Part shown: piece by piece, positions 36,678-46,939 of the stretch
Position numbering within the stretch: the first letter of the stretch is position 1
How the letters are laid out: every line of letters starts with the position of its first letter
Made by a program: the position numbers and the translations under genes
Assembly: GCF_017357225.1 (NCBI RefSeq)
Contig: NZ_CP071604.1
Coordinates: forward strand, 933,001-997,000
Length of the DNA stretch: 64,000 nucleotides
Origin: Rhizobium binae
GTDB lineage: Bacteria > Pseudomonadota > Alphaproteobacteria > Rhizobiales > Rhizobiaceae
Direction: 5' to 3'
The notes under the pieces: model-generated
Databases searched by the model: none
Told to the model about the DNA's origin: nothing
Seen by the model: the letters and a program-made list of their open reading frames with translations, nothing else

Positions 36678-38018
36678 TTAGCCGGTGACGAAGTCGAGGA
36701 GCAGCTTGACGTTCAGCCCGGCGATCACGACCGCGATCACATAGGCGATGCCGCTCAGCCAGCGGGGCGCCACGAGTGCTCCCATCTTGGCCTTGCTGGC
36801 GGTAAACATCACGAGCGGAAAGACGGCGAAGGAAAGCTGCAGGCTGAGCACCACCTGCGTGAGGATCAAAAGCTCGGCCGTGCCTTGGTCGCCGTACCAG
36901 ATGGTGACGATTGCCGCCGGGACGATGGCGATGGCGCGGGTGATCAGCCGGCGAACCCATGGCTGCAGCCGGATTTTGAGGAAGCCTTCCATGACGATCT
37001 GGCCGGCAAGCGTCGCCGTCACCGTCGAGTTGAGGCCGCAGCAGAGAAGCGCGATGCCGAACAGCGTCGGCGCGATCGCCAGACCCAGCAGCGGCGACAG
37101 CAGCGAATGCGCCTCGCCGAGTTCGACGATGTCGGTCCTGCCGTGCGCATTGAAGGCGGCGGCGGCCAGGATCAGGATCGAGGCGTTGATCAGCAGCGCA
37201 AAACAGAGAGCAACTGTCGAGTCGATCGTCGCATAGGTCAGCGCCTCCTTCTTTTCGGGAACCGTGTGGCCGTAGGCCCGCGTCTGCACGATGCCGGAGT
37301 GGAGGTAGAGATTGTGCGGCATGACGGTCGCGCCGAGAATGCCGAGGGCGAGATAGAGCATCTCAGGATTGGTGACGATCTCGGTGGTTGGGAAGAAGCC
37401 GGTGATGACGGAGCCCCACTGCGGGTCGGCCAGCAGGATCTGCACGCCGAAGCAGAGCGCGATGACGCCGAGAAGCGCGATGATGAAGGCCTCCACCCAG
37501 CGGAAGCCGAGTTTCTGCAGGAAGAGGATCACGAAGACGTCGAGCGCGGTGATGAGAACGCCGAGTTCGAGCGGAATGCCCATCAGCAGGTTGAGGCCGA
37601 TCGCCGTGCCGATCACCTCGGCGATGTCGGTGGCGATGATGGCAATTTCGGCAAAGGCCCAGAGCGGCACCGAAACCCACTTCGGATAGGCGTCGCGGCA
37701 GGCCTGCGCCAGGTCGCGGCCCGATGCGATCGCAAGACGCGCGCAGAGCGATTGCAGTACGATCGCCATCAGGTTGGAGAGCAGGGCGACGGTGAGCAGC
37801 GCATAGCCGAATTTCGAGCCGCCGGCGAGCGAGGTCGCCCAGTTGCCGGGGTCCATATAGCCGACGGCAACCATATAGCCCGGCCCGGCAAAGGCCGCCG
37901 CCCTGCGCCACCTCGAGCTGTGACGCCCGGTTCCGACCGTGCGGTAGACATCCGACAGCGACGCCTCTCCGCGTTCGTGCCGCCAGCCGCTTCTTGCATT
38001 GGGATTGAGGGCGTCCAT
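36678..38018 (-). CDS. mntH: NRAMP-family manganese transporter MntH
   Basis: A 446-residue H+-coupled Mn2+/Fe2+ importer with 11 or so helices. The metal-binding DPGN is in [17 protein letters not shown] (near residue 55), and the second site AGQIVMEGF and [14 protein letters not shown] are intact. It lies alone on the minus strand. A Fur/Mur-like inverted repeat 42 bp upstream of its ATG suggests metal-dependent repression. Confidence 0.96.
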   Translation of the reverse strand: MDALNPNARSGWRHERGEASLSDVYRTVGTGRHSSRWRRAAAFAGPGYMVAVGYMDPGNWATSLAGGSKFGYALLTVALLSNLMAIVLQSLCARLAIASGRDLAQACRDAYPKWVSVPLWAFAEIAIIATDIAEVIGTAIGLNLLMGIPLELGVLITALDVFVILFLQKLGFRWVEAFIIALLGVIALCFGVQILLADPQWGSVITGFFPTTEIVTNPEMLYLALGILGATVMPHNLYLHSGIVQTRAYGHTVPEKKEALTYATIDSTVALCFALLINASILILAAAAFNAHGRTDIVELGEAHSLLSPLLGLAIAPTLFGIALLCCGLNSTVTATLAGQIVMEGFLKIRLQPWVRRLITRAIAIVPAAIVTIWYGDQGTAELLILTQVVLSLQLSFAVFPLVMFTASKAKMGALVAPRWLSGIAYVIAVVIAGLNVKLLLDFVTG

Positions 38019-38059
38019 ACCATTTCCACCTGTTTATCGTCCTGCACTATGACGAATTA

Positions 38060-38080
38060 GAATGATAATGCAAGTCATTC
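38060..38080. promoter_or_regulatory. Candidate Mur/Fur box upstream of mntH
   Basis: GAATGA-TAATGCAAG-TCATTC is a perfect 6-bp inverted repeat with a 9-bp spacer, and its left part AATGATAAT is identical to the core of the classical Fur box. It lies 42-62 bp upstream of the mntH ATG. In rhizobia, the Fur homologue Mur represses Mn uptake genes, so Mur is the likely ligand. Confidence 0.6.
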
Positions 38081-38199
38081 GCAACAAGAAAATTCATCCT
38101 CGATGTTTTGCAAACGCGGCCATTGCGTTTGTCGTTCCAGCGCATACATGGATGCCGATCGCAGATGACGATCGGGCGAGCTGAAGCGAAGGATTGGAA

Positions 38200-39060
38200 A
38201 TGGCCGGATTCTTGAGAAAATTGCTGCCGAAACGGTTCCGCAAGGATGGCGTCACCATTCCGGTCGTCAGATTGCAGGGCGCGATCATCAGTGGCGGCGG
38301 CCAGTTTCGGCCAACCCTCAATCTCGCCAATGTCGCCCCGGTTCTCGAAAAGGCCTTCGCCATCAAGGACGCACCGGCGGTTGCCATCTCGATCAACTCG
38401 CCGGGCGGCTCGCCCGTCCAGTCCCGGCTGATCTTCACCCGCATCCGCGAACTTGCCCGCGAGAAACAGAAGAAGGTTCTGATCTTCGTCGAGGATGTCG
38501 CCGCCTCCGGCGGTTATATGATCGCGCTTGCCGGCGACGAGATCATCGCCGACGCCACCTCGATCGTCGGCTCGATCGGCGTCGTCTCCGGCGGTTTCGG
38601 CTTTCCCGAGCTCCTGAAGAAGATCGGCGTCGAGCGCCGCGTCTATACAGCGGGTGAGAACAAGGTGATCCTCGATCCGTTCCAGCCGGAAAAGGAAAAG
38701 GACATCGAATATCTGAAGAGCCTGCAGCTCGAAATCCATCAGGTCTTCATAGCGATGGTGCGCGAGCGCCGCGCCGGCAAGCTGAAGGATGACGCGACGG
38801 TCTTTTCCGGCCTGTTCTGGAGCGGCACCCGCGGCCTCGAACTCGGCCTCATCGACGGCCTCGGCGACATGCGCCAGGAACTGAAGCGGCGTTACGGCCA
38901 GAAGACCAAGCTGGAGCTGGTCACCGCCAGCCGCGGCCTGCTCGGTCGCCGCATTCCCGGCGTGTCGCCGGTCTCGCTCGAGGGGGCGGGATCCGGTCTT
39001 GCGACGGGGCTTGTCGAAGCGGCCGAAGAGAGGGCATTGTGGAGCCGCTTCGGGCTTTGA
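38200..39060 (+). CDS. S49-family serine peptidase (SohB/SppA-like)
   Basis: A 286-residue S49 peptidase of the short type. It shows VAISINSPGGSPVQSRLIFTRIREL, the catalytic Ser in VEDVAASGGYMIALAGDEI and SIVGSIGVVSGGFGF, with a downstream Lys in TAGENKVILDPFQ as a candidate dyad partner. No clear N-terminal membrane helix is visible, unlike SppA. It would degrade signal peptides or misfolded membrane proteins. ATG 38200 is preferred to the TTG at 38194. The next gene follows after 18 bp. Confidence 0.9.
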   Translation: MAGFLRKLLPKRFRKDGVTIPVVRLQGAIISGGGQFRPTLNLANVAPVLEKAFAIKDAPAVAISINSPGGSPVQSRLIFTRIRELAREKQKKVLIFVEDVAASGGYMIALAGDEIIADATSIVGSIGVVSGGFGFPELLKKIGVERRVYTAGENKVILDPFQPEKEKDIEYLKSLQLEIHQVFIAMVRERRAGKLKDDATVFSGLFWSGTRGLELGLIDGLGDMRQELKRRYGQKTKLELVTASRGLLGRRIPGVSPVSLEGAGSGLATGLVEAAEERALWSRFGL

Positions 39061-39078
39061 GAGGAGCAAGAGAGGGAC

Positions 39079-39270
39079 ATGGCGCAGCTTATCACCATCC
39101 TGGTGCTGGTCTTTTCGGCCTGGTGGCTCTACCGCCGCTTCGTCTCCGATGCCCGCAAGCTCGCCGAAAAGTCCCGCCGCGCCGAAAAAGAGCGTCAGAC
39201 CGGCGCGATCGGCACGCTGGTCAAGGATCCCGTGACCGGGGAATATCGATTGAAGCGGGATGACGAATAG
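39079..39270 (+). CDS. Small single-pass membrane protein of unknown function
   Basis: A 63-residue protein. One N-terminal membrane helix (about residues 3-20, QLITILVLVFSAWWLY) is followed by a strongly charged cytosolic tail with KLAEKSRRAEKERQT and DPVTGEYRLKRDDE. A GAGAGGGAC ribosome site precedes ATG 39079. It lies 18 bp after the S49 peptidase gene and is probably cotranscribed with it. The family appears conserved in rhizobia but has no known role. Confidence 0.8.
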   Translation: MAQLITILVLVFSAWWLYRRFVSDARKLAEKSRRAEKERQTGAIGTLVKDPVTGEYRLKRDDE

Positions 39271-39280
39271 GCCTCGTTTC

Positions 39281-39432
39281 CCCTTCTCCCCATCGGGGAG
39301 AAGGTGCCCGTAGGGCGGATGAGGGGGCCGCACGGCACGCCATTCATGCCCTTCGATGCGCTCAGCGCATTCGCGGCTCTGCGCTCACCCCCTCATCTGC
39401 CTGCCGGCATCTTCTCCCCGCTGGGGAGAAGG
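39281..39432. repeat. RIME-like composite palindromic element
   Basis: Two hairpins, CCTTCTCCCC/GGGGAGAAGG (39282-39304) and CTTCTCCCC/GGGGAGAAG (39411-39431), flank a longer inverted repeat GATGAGGGGG (39318-39327) and CCCCCTCATC (39388-39397). The size and paired palindromes resemble the Rhizobium-specific intergenic mosaic elements. A 24-base piece recurs inverted at 52403-52426. It sits between the small membrane protein gene and glyQ, and fills most of that 321-bp gap. Confidence 0.8.
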
Positions 39433-39591
39433 GACGTGCGGCGCCGCCCGGCGAAAAACAAAATGGGGGCGGCGGAATCCTCTTCCATATCAGCATCTGA
39501 CAGTCGCCCGACCGCCCGCAAAACCCTTGACCGCCGCCGCCCACCATGGCACCTGTCGCGCCGATATTTCCCAAGCAATCGGTGCCGTTTC

Positions 39592-40548
39592 ATGTCAGCC
39601 ATCCCAGATCATATGAACCCGAAGCGCTCCTTCCAGGCGCTGATCCTGACCCTGCATAGTTACTGGGCGGACAAGGGTTGCGCGGTGCTGCAGCCCTACG
39701 ACATGGAAGTCGGCGCCGGCACCTTCCATCCGGCCACTACGCTGCGCGCCCTCGGGCCGAAGCCGTGGAAGGCAGCCTATGTGCAGCCGTCGCGGCGCCC
39801 GTCCGACGGCCGCTATGGCGAAAACCCGAACCGGCTCCAGCATTATTACCAATACCAGGTGATCCTGAAGCCGAACCCGCCGAACTTGCAGGAGCTCTAT
39901 CTTGGCTCGCTGGCGGCCATCGGTCTCGACCCGCTGCTGCACGACATTCGTTTCGTCGAGGACGATTGGGAAAGCCCGACGCTCGGCGCCTGGGGCCTCG
40001 GCTGGGAATGCTGGTGCGACGGCATGGAGGTCTCGCAGTTCACCTATTTCCAGCAGGTCTGCGGCATCGAATGCGCCCCGGTCGCGGGCGAACTGACTTA
40101 TGGTCTCGAGCGCCTCGCCATGTATGTCCAGGGCGTCGACAATGTCTACGACCTCAATTTCAACGGCCGCGAGGGCGACGAGAAGATCAGCTATGGCGAC
40201 GTCTTCCTGCAGGCCGAGCAGGAATATTCGCGTCACAATTTCGAATTCGCCAACACCGAGATGCTGCATCGCCACTTCGTCGACGCCGAGAAGGAATGCC
40301 AGGCGCTGCTCGACGCTGGCGCGCCCGGCGACAGCGCCAACCAGCGCCTGCACAAATGCGTCTTCCCGGCCTATGACCAGTGCATCAAGGCCAGCCACGT
40401 CTTCAACCTGCTCGACGCCCGCGGCGTCATCTCGGTGACCGAGCGCCAAAGCTATATCCTGCGGGTGCGCACCCTCGCCAAGGCCTGCGGCGAAGCCTTC
40501 CTGCTGACCGACGCCGGCGGGTACAATGTGTCGAAAGAGGCGGCGTGA
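39592..40548 (+). CDS. glyQ: Glycyl-tRNA synthetase alpha subunit
   Basis: A 318-residue class II synthetase catalytic subunit. It shows [26 protein letters not shown], the motif 2 region [21 protein letters not shown], and [18 protein letters not shown]. It joins GlyS (50.1-52.2 kb, opposite strand) in an alpha2-beta2 enzyme. ATG 39592 is used; ATG 39613 is an alternative seven codons later. The gene overlaps the following P-loop kinase gene by four bases (GTGA). Upstream frames to 39304 run through the RIME-like element and are rejected. Confidence 0.96.
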   Translation: MSAIPDHMNPKRSFQALILTLHSYWADKGCAVLQPYDMEVGAGTFHPATTLRALGPKPWKAAYVQPSRRPSDGRYGENPNRLQHYYQYQVILKPNPPNLQELYLGSLAAIGLDPLLHDIRFVEDDWESPTLGAWGLGWECWCDGMEVSQFTYFQQVCGIECAPVAGELTYGLERLAMYVQGVDNVYDLNFNGREGDEKISYGDVFLQAEQEYSRHNFEFANTEMLHRHFVDAEKECQALLDAGAPGDSANQRLHKCVFPAYDQCIKASHVFNLLDARGVISVTERQSYILRVRTLAKACGEAFLLTDAGGYNVSKEAA

Positions 40549-41096
40549 CGCAAAAGCCTGCCAGCCGTATCGTCCATATCAACGGCTGGCCAGGCACCGG
40601 GAAGCTGACTGTCGGCCGCTTGCTGGCGAAAAGCCTCGGCGCGCGGCTCATCGACAATCACACGCTGCTCAATCCAGCCGAAGCTCTTTTCGCCCGCAGC
40701 AACCCTCTGCATGCTTCCCTGCGTGAGCAGGTTCGGCGAGCGGTTTTTGACCATGCCGTGCACGCCGATCCGGCCGAAAGCTTCGTCTTTACCGATGCGC
40801 TTGCGGATGACGAGCATGATGGTGCGATATTCTCCTGGTATGTCGATCTGGCCGCCGCCAGAGGCGCGGATCTGGTCGCGGTTCTCCTCGATTGCGCGCC
40901 GGAGGAGAATGCCAGGCGCCTCGTCTCTCCGGGCCGCTCCGAGGCGCTCAAGCTGACGGATACGGCGAAGCTGCAGCAGCTCCGGGCGACCTACAAACTG
41001 TTGCGCGGACTGGCTGAACACACAGTCGAAATTGATACGACGAACCTTTCGCCGGAGCAGACGGCGGCCCGAATCCTCGCCGATATCGGCGTTTGA
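40545..41096 (+). CDS. P-loop kinase-like AAA-family protein
   Basis: A 183-residue nucleotide-binding protein. The N-terminal loop is [32 protein letters not shown]; the residue after GK is Leu rather than Ser/Thr, followed by Thr. A Walker B-like [11 protein letters not shown] and a lid-like [14 protein letters not shown] follow. It resembles small-molecule or antibiotic kinases of the AAA_33 type, but the substrate is unknown. It starts at GTG 40545 inside the glyQ stop (GTGA overlap), which implies cotranslation with glyQ. Confidence 0.8.
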   Translation: MTQKPASRIVHINGWPGTGKLTVGRLLAKSLGARLIDNHTLLNPAEALFARSNPLHASLREQVRRAVFDHAVHADPAESFVFTDALADDEHDGAIFSWYVDLAAARGADLVAVLLDCAPEENARRLVSPGRSEALKLTDTAKLQQLRATYKLLRGLAEHTVEIDTTNLSPEQTAARILADIGV

Positions 41097-41157
41097 CGGC
41101 AGCCGGCAAACCCGCGTAGTCTCCGCGCGAACATTACTTCGCTGCAGGGGATTCGCG

Positions 41158-41709
41158 ATGTATATTGCACTTGCCGTCATCGTCGTCATCGCACTCTACA
41201 TCGTCTTCATCTACAACGGCCTGGTTCGCTCCCGTCAGATGGCGGAGGAAGCCTGGTCGGGCATCGACGTCCAGCTCAAGCGCCGCGCCGACCTGATCCC
41301 GAACCTGATCGAGACGGTCAAGGGTTATGCCGCCCATGAGAAGTCGACGCTCGAGGAGGTGGTTGCGCTCCGCAATAAGGCGCAGGCCGTGCCATCCGGC
41401 GATGTCGCGGGCAGGGCGCAGGCGGAAGGCCTGCTCGGCCAGGCGCTCGGCCGGGTGATCGCGCTTGCCGAGGCCTATCCCGATCTCAAGGCCAACCAGA
41501 ATTTTGCCGAACTGCAGGCGTCGCTCGAAACTCTGGAGGGCGAGCTGCAGATGGCGCGGCGTTATTACAACGGCGCGGCCCGCGACCTCAACGTCAAGGT
41601 CGAAAGCTTTCCCTCCAATCTCGTCGCCGGCCAGTTCGGTTTTGCCAAGCGGGAGTATTTCGAGATCACCAACGAGGCCGATCGCGCCGTCCCCAGCGTC
41701 AAATTCTGA
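41158..41709 (+). CDS. LemA family protein
   Basis: A 183-residue membrane-anchored protein. An N-terminal helix (about residues 2-22, YIALAVIVVIALYIVFIYN) is followed by a soluble helical domain with RRADLIPNLIETVKGYAAHEKSTLEEVVALR and FPSNLVAGQFGFAKREYFEI, both family hallmarks. Its role is unknown; LemA is often coded beside DUF2207/TPM-type proteins, as here, but with an EPSP synthase gene in between. ATG 41158 is clear; the longer frame from 41032 runs through the previous gene. Confidence 0.93.
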   Translation: MYIALAVIVVIALYIVFIYNGLVRSRQMAEEAWSGIDVQLKRRADLIPNLIETVKGYAAHEKSTLEEVVALRNKAQAVPSGDVAGRAQAEGLLGQALGRVIALAEAYPDLKANQNFAELQASLETLEGELQMARRYYNGAARDLNVKVESFPSNLVAGQFGFAKREYFEITNEADRAVPSVKF

Positions 41710-41799
41710 CAATCCGGCATTTTGCCTTTGCAAAAAACCGATTAAGAGCAGGGGCAGGTGGCGACGCGCTCTAGGTCGCCTATGGACGGAAGACGTAGC

Positions 41800-43062
41800 A
41801 TGACACGCACAGCCAAACTCACGATCATCCCGCCGGGCCGGCCGCTTTCCGGTCGCGCCATGCCGCCGGGCTCGAAGTCGATCACCAATCGGGCCCTGCT
41901 GCTCGCCGGCCTTGCCGAGGGCACGAGCCGGCTGACGGGCGCGCTGAAGAGCGACGATACGCGTTATATGGCCGATGCGCTACGCGCTATGGGTGTTGCG
42001 ATCAACGAGCCCGACGACACGACTTTCGTCGTCACCGGCAGCGGCAGGCTCATGCCGCCGAAGGCGCCGCTCTTCCTCGGCAATGCCGGTACCGCCACCC
42101 GCTTCCTGACGGCGGCTGCCGCTCTCGTCGACGGCACCGTCATCGTCGACGGTGACGAGCACATGCGCAAGCGCCCGATCGGCCCGCTGGTCGAGGCGAT
42201 GCGCACGCTCGGCATCGACGTGAGCGCTGAGACCGGCTGCCCGCCGGTCACCGTCAGGGGCACCGGCCGCTTCGAGGCCGACCGAATCCTGATCGATGGC
42301 GGGCTGTCCAGTCAGTATGTTTCGGCGCTGCTGATGATGGCGGCCGGCGGCGACCGTCCGGTCGATATCGAACTTGTCGGCGAGGATATCGGTGCGCTTG
42401 GCTATATCGATCTCACCACGGCGGCGATGAAGGCCTTTGGCGCCAAGGTCGAAAAAACCAGTCCCGTCACCTGGCGCGTCGAGCCGACCGGCTACCGCGC
42501 CGCTGACTTCGTCATCGAGCCGGATGCATCGGCCGCGACCTATCTCTGGGCGGCCGAAGTGCTGAGCGATGGCGAGATCGATCTCGGCGTACCGAACGAT
42601 GCCTTCACCCAGCCGGATGCCAAGGCCTATGAGACGATCGCCAAGTTCCCGCACCTGCCGGCCGAAATCGATGGCTCGCAGATGCAGGACGCCGTCCCGA
42701 CCATTGCCGTGCTTGCCGCCTTCAACGAGACGCCGGTCCGCTTCGTCGGCATTGCCAACCTGCGCGTCAAGGAATGCGACCGCATCCGCGCCCTGTCCAC
42801 GGGGCTCAACAATATCCGCGAAGGTCTGGCCGTCGAGGAGGGGGACGATCTGATCGTCCATTCCGATCCGGCTCTCGCCGGCCAGCGTCTGCCGGCCGAA
42901 ATCGACACCTTCGCCGATCACCGCATCGCCATGAGCTTTGCGCTCGCCGGGCTGAAGATCGACGGCATCACCATTCTCGATCCCGATTGCGTCGGCAAGA
43001 CCTTCCCGGCTTACTGGCGCACGCTCGCCGCACTCGGCGTGACTTATCAGGACAAGGGTTGA
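41800..43062 (+). CDS. aroA: Class I-like EPSP synthase (3-phosphoshikimate 1-carboxyvinyltransferase)
   Basis: A 420-residue EPSP synthase. It shows [32 protein letters not shown] (residues 94-104), the catalytic Asp in [14 protein letters not shown], the Glu in [12 protein letters not shown] and the late Lys in VGKTFPAYW. Its motifs are class I-like (E. coli type). The residue matching E. coli Pro101 is Phe here, a variant also seen in some other bacteria. It lies between lemA and the DUF2207 gene, away from other shikimate genes, so it may be a paralogue of the main aroA. ATG 41800 is chosen. Confidence 0.88.
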   Translation: MTRTAKLTIIPPGRPLSGRAMPPGSKSITNRALLLAGLAEGTSRLTGALKSDDTRYMADALRAMGVAINEPDDTTFVVTGSGRLMPPKAPLFLGNAGTATRFLTAAAALVDGTVIVDGDEHMRKRPIGPLVEAMRTLGIDVSAETGCPPVTVRGTGRFEADRILIDGGLSSQYVSALLMMAAGGDRPVDIELVGEDIGALGYIDLTTAAMKAFGAKVEKTSPVTWRVEPTGYRAADFVIEPDASAATYLWAAEVLSDGEIDLGVPNDAFTQPDAKAYETIAKFPHLPAEIDGSQMQDAVPTIAVLAAFNETPVRFVGIANLRVKECDRIRALSTGLNNIREGLAVEEGDDLIVHSDPALAGQRLPAEIDTFADHRIAMSFALAGLKIDGITILDPDCVGKTFPAYWRTLAALGVTYQDKG

Positions 43063-43100
43063 CGAAAAGCGCGGCCGGGGCCACTGGCAGGGAGAGAGGA

Positions 43101-45035
43101 ATGGGGCGTCGGTTTTTCGGATTCTGCTTGGCGCTCATCTTGATGCTCGCCGCGCCGGCGGTCTTTGCCGCCGAGGTGATCGACAGCTTCACCTCCGACA
43201 TCACGCTGGAAAAGAGCGGCGCGATGACAGTGGCGGAAACGATCACCGTCAATGCCGAGGGCAACCGCATCAATCACGGCATCTTCCGGGACTTTCCGCT
43301 TTATTTCACCGATGCCGGAGGTCGTCGCCGCAGCGTCGATTTCGACATGGTGTCGGTCAGCCGCGACGGCCTGGACGAGCCCTGGCATACCGAATCGATA
43401 TCGGGCGGCATCCGCATCTATGCCGGTTCCGCCGATGTGTCGGTGACGCCGGGCCGTCACCGCTACGTCTTCACCTACAGGACCAACCGCCAGATCCGCT
43501 ATTTCGACGATCATGACGAACTCTACTGGAACGCCACCGGCAATGGCTGGATCTTTCCGATCCGCTCGGCCACCGCGACGGTAAAGCTGCCGCCTGGTGT
43601 CACAGCAACGGAAACGACCTTTTTCACCGGCCCGCAAGGCGCGACGGGAAAGAACGCCCGCGTCAGCGAAACTGCCGCCGGCCTCGTCTTTTCCACCACC
43701 GCGCCACTCGATGCCAATGAGGGCCTGACCTTCGCAATCCGCATGCCGAAAGGGTCGATCGATCCGCCGGGCGCTGACATGGAAAGCACCTGGTGGCTGA
43801 AGGACAACCGCGATTATTTCATCGGCTTCGGCGGCCTGATCCTGGTTTTCGCCTATTATCTGAGATCGTGGCTGAAGGTCGGCCGCGATCCCGCCCGTGG
43901 GGTCGTCGTGCCGCGCTGGGATGCGCCAGAGGGCATCTCGCCGGCGCTGGTCAACTATATCGACAATAAGGGCTTCTCCGGTGGAGGCTGGACGGCGCTT
44001 GCCGCAACCGCGCTCGATCTGGCCGTCCGCGGTTACGTCAAACTCGAGGATCTCAAGGATTCGATCATCATCCGCGGTACCGGCAAGCCACCCGGGAGGG
44101 AGAAATTCCAGGCCGGCGAGACTGAGCTCCTGAAAGCGACCGGCGGCGCCGGATCGACGCTGACGATCGACAAGGCCAATGGCGAACGGGTGAAATCCGT
44201 CGGCCAGGCCTTCCGTTCGGCGATCGAGAAGGAGCATCGCGGCAAATATTATAATTCCAACATCGGCTACACCGCGGGCGGCATCGCCCTCAGTGCCGCC
44301 GCCCTGGTGGCGCTGTTCGTCTTCGGCTCGCTCGATCCCGATACGATCATGCTGATGCTGGTCCCGATTGCGATCTCGGTCTTCATTGCCGTCTTCATCG
44401 CCGGTTTGGTCAAGTCGCTGCATCACGGCAGATCGCTGTTCGCCAAGGTGATGGCCATCATCGCCGCGGCAGTCGGTGTTTTCGTCGGCGTCAGCATCCT
44501 TTCGATCGTGGTCCTGACATTTGCCTCGTCGCTGATGGAACTGCACGAGACGCCGATGCTCTTTGCGATCGGCGGCATCGTGCTGCTCAACCTCCTCTAT
44601 TTCTTCATCATGGGCGCGCCGACCCCGCTCGGCGCCAGGATGATGGACGGCGTTGACGGCCTGCGGCAATATCTGACGCTGGCCGAGAAGGACCGGATGA
44701 ACATGGCCGGCGCGCCCAAAATGTCGCCGCAGCATTTCGAGACGCTGCTGCCCTATGCGGTGGCGCTCGGTGTCGAAAAGCCCTGGTCGCGCACCTTCGA
44801 AACCTGGCTTGCGGCAGCCGCTGCCGGCACGGCTGCTGCCTACGCGCCCTCCTGGTATTCCGGCAATTTCGACGGCGGCCGCTTTTCCGATCGTGTCGGC
44901 GGCTTCTCCTCGTCGATGGCCTCGACCATCGCCTCGACGATCCCTTCGCCGCCGCCGTCGAGCTCGTCCTCCGGCTTTTCCGGCGGCGGTTCGTCCGGCG
45001 GGGGTGGCGGCGGTGGCGGAGGCGGGGGCTGGTAA
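43101..45035 (+). CDS. DUF2207 membrane protein
   Basis: A 644-residue protein. The signal peptide is [24 protein letters not shown] periplasmic DUF2207 domain (about residues 25-230, [23 protein letters not shown] and [24 protein letters not shown]) is followed by a membrane helix near 240 and several hydrophobic helices around 390-505. The C-terminus is a Gly-rich tail ([11 protein letters not shown]...W), typical of this family. It is functionally linked to LemA by gene neighbourhood, but its role is unknown. ATG 43101 has a GGGAGAGAGGA site. Confidence 0.9.
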   Translation: MGRRFFGFCLALILMLAAPAVFAAEVIDSFTSDITLEKSGAMTVAETITVNAEGNRINHGIFRDFPLYFTDAGGRRRSVDFDMVSVSRDGLDEPWHTESISGGIRIYAGSADVSVTPGRHRYVFTYRTNRQIRYFDDHDELYWNATGNGWIFPIRSATATVKLPPGVTATETTFFTGPQGATGKNARVSETAAGLVFSTTAPLDANEGLTFAIRMPKGSIDPPGADMESTWWLKDNRDYFIGFGGLILVFAYYLRSWLKVGRDPARGVVVPRWDAPEGISPALVNYIDNKGFSGGGWTALAATALDLAVRGYVKLEDLKDSIIIRGTGKPPGREKFQAGETELLKATGGAGSTLTIDKANGERVKSVGQAFRSAIEKEHRGKYYNSNIGYTAGGIALSAAALVALFVFGSLDPDTIMLMLVPIAISVFIAVFIAGLVKSLHHGRSLFAKVMAIIAAAVGVFVGVSILSIVVLTFASSLMELHETPMLFAIGGIVLLNLLYFFIMGAPTPLGARMMDGVDGLRQYLTLAEKDRMNMAGAPKMSPQHFETLLPYAVALGVEKPWSRTFETWLAAAAAGTAAAYAPSWYSGNFDGGRFSDRVGGFSSSMASTIASTIPSPPPSSSSSGFSGGGSSGGGGGGGGGGGW

Positions 45036-45100
45036 GCTTTCCCGCTTGACCTTTCGGCGCTTGGCCCTTAACCGCCAGGGACAAAAGGAAAGGGTGGCGC

Positions 45101-46372
45101 ATGAAGGTTCTGTTGATCGGATCGGGCGGACGCGAGCACGCACTCGCCTGGAAGCTGGCGCAATCGCCGTTGCTGACGGAATTCTATGCCGCACCCGGCA
45201 ATCCCGGCATTGCCGAACACGCCATCCTCGTACCCGTGAATATCGACGATCATGAAGCGGTCGCCGCCTTCTGCCGGGAGAAGGCGATCGATTTCGTCGT
45301 CGTCGGCCCCGAGGCGCCGCTCGTTGCCGGTCTCGCCGACCGCTTGCGCGCCGATGGCCTGGCGGTCTTCGGTCCATCCGCTGCCGCCGCCCAGCTTGAA
45401 GGCTCCAAAGGCTTCACCAAGGATATCTGCGCCCGCTACGGCATTCCCACAGGCGCCTACCAGCGCTTCAACAATGGGCCGAAGGCCAAGGCCTACATTC
45501 GCGCTCAGGGCGCGCCGATCGTCGTCAAGGCCGATGGTCTCGCCGCCGGCAAGGGCGTGACCGTCGCGATGAGCCTGGATGAGGCGCTTGCCGCCGTCGA
45601 CGACTGTTTCGAGGGCGCCTTTGGCGCCGCCGGCGCCGAAGTCGTGGTGGAAGCCTATCTCGACGGCGAGGAGGCGAGCTTCTTCTGCCTCTGCGACGGC
45701 AAGAATGCGCTGCCGCTCGCAACAGCCCAGGACCACAAGCGGGTGGGTGAGGGCGATACCGGCGTCAACACCGGCGGCATGGGCGCCTATTCGCCGGCGC
45801 CGGTCATGACCGCCGAAATGGTCGAGCGGACGATGAAGGAAATCATCGAGCCGACGATCCGGGGCATGGCCGAGAGCGGCCATCCCTTCTCCGGCGTGTT
45901 TTTCGCCGGATTGATGATCACCGAAAAGGGCCCCGAGCTCATCGAATACAATGTCCGCTTCGGCGATCCCGAATGCCAGGTGCTGATGATGCGGCTGAAG
46001 AGCGATCTGCTGCCGCTGCTTCTGGCCGCCGCCAACGGTACGCTCGATCAGGTGAGCGCCGACTGGAGCGACGATCCGGCCCTGACGGTGGTCATGGCCT
46101 CGAAGGGTTATCCCGGCGCTTACGAGAAGAACACGCCGATCCTCTCCCTGCCGGAGACCGGCGAGGGCGAGAAGGTGTTTCATGCCGGCACGGGCCTGAA
46201 GGACGGTGCGCTGGTTGCGACCGGCGGCCGCGTGCTGAACGTCACCGCGGCCGGCGGCACCGTCGCCGAAGCGAGGGACCGCGCCTACGCCCTGCTCGAC
46301 AAGGTCCGCTGGGAAAACGGCTTCTGCCGGCGCGACATCGGCTGGCGGGCGATCGAGCGCGAAAAGGCGTGA
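45101..46372 (+). CDS. purD: Phosphoribosylamine-glycine ligase
   Basis: A 423-residue ATP-grasp enzyme of purine synthesis that joins glycine to phosphoribosylamine. It opens with [23 protein letters not shown], contains [34 protein letters not shown] and [16 protein letters not shown]. It lies 65 bp after the DUF2207 gene with an AAAGG ribosome site. It is a normal, full-length copy. Confidence 0.96.
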   Translation: MKVLLIGSGGREHALAWKLAQSPLLTEFYAAPGNPGIAEHAILVPVNIDDHEAVAAFCREKAIDFVVVGPEAPLVAGLADRLRADGLAVFGPSAAAAQLEGSKGFTKDICARYGIPTGAYQRFNNGPKAKAYIRAQGAPIVVKADGLAAGKGVTVAMSLDEALAAVDDCFEGAFGAAGAEVVVEAYLDGEEASFFCLCDGKNALPLATAQDHKRVGEGDTGVNTGGMGAYSPAPVMTAEMVERTMKEIIEPTIRGMAESGHPFSGVFFAGLMITEKGPELIEYNVRFGDPECQVLMMRLKSDLLPLLLAAANGTLDQVSADWSDDPALTVVMASKGYPGAYEKNTPILSLPETGEGEKVFHAGTGLKDGALVATGGRVLNVTAAGGTVAEARDRAYALLDKVRWENGFCRRDIGWRAIEREKA

Positions 46373-46477
46373 TATCAGGTGTAGACCGGCGCCTTCGTTA
46401 AATTTTTACCCTTTCCCGTGACGGGATGGAAACAAAGCTGCGTTAAAACGCTCTCATCGTGAGACGGAGCAGCCTTC

Positions 46478-46939
46478 ATGCGTCAGATTTTCCTCGGTGC
46501 GGCAATCCTGCTGATGGCGGGTACGGCAATGGCATCCTCGATCGAGGTCATCGGCAAGACCGCGCCACGCGCCGCGGGCAGCATCGTCACCGAAAGCTGC
46601 GCCGATTGCCCGCCGCTGCAGGCCGAGGTCACCAAGAAAGATTACACCGTGCCGCAACTGAAGCCCGGCGCGCTGCAAACGACTGAGGTCCGGGATGTCG
46701 GCGGCGAAAAGAAGGTCTATCGCACCGAAGCCTGGATGGGCGGTTCGCCCGTCGTCTTCGTCAGCAAGGCAACCCCGGAAGCGATGATTGCCGCCGCCCC
46801 GCCGGCCCCGGCCGCAGACGGGATCGATATCAACGCCACCACCGCCGCCGTCATCGGCAGCGATGCCCAGCCGGTCGCCGCCGGCATGGCAAAACAGCCG
46901 GCGCCTCTCGACGTTTCCGAATTCAAGCTGCGTTTCTAA
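46478..46939 (+). CDS. Secreted HPE1-like domain protein
   Basis: A 153-residue protein with a signal peptide (MRQIFLGAAILLMAGTAMA). The first mature half has a CADCPP Cys pair and DVGGEKKVYRTEAWMGGSPVVFVSK; the second half is Ala/Pro-rich. It matches, by eye, rhizobial proteins annotated as plant virulence effector HPE1-like. That name does not prove an effector role here. A terminator-like hairpin follows at 47001. Confidence 0.75.
   Translation: MRQIFLGAAILLMAGTAMASSIEVIGKTAPRAAGSIVTESCADCPPLQAEVTKKDYTVPQLKPGALQTTEVRDVGGEKKVYRTEAWMGGSPVVFVSKATPEAMIAAAPPAPAADGIDINATTAAVIGSDAQPVAAGMAKQPAPLDVSEFKLRF

Noticed and set aside
40452..41189. A minus-strand frame opposite the P-loop kinase gene.
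   Set aside because: The plus-strand gene has a P-loop and is coupled to glyQ; the reverse frame has no features.
43047..45377. A 776-codon minus-strand frame opposite the DUF2207 gene.
   Set aside because: The sequence is Arg/Gly/Asp-rich and lies antisense to a gene with a signal peptide, recognisable domain and ribosome site.
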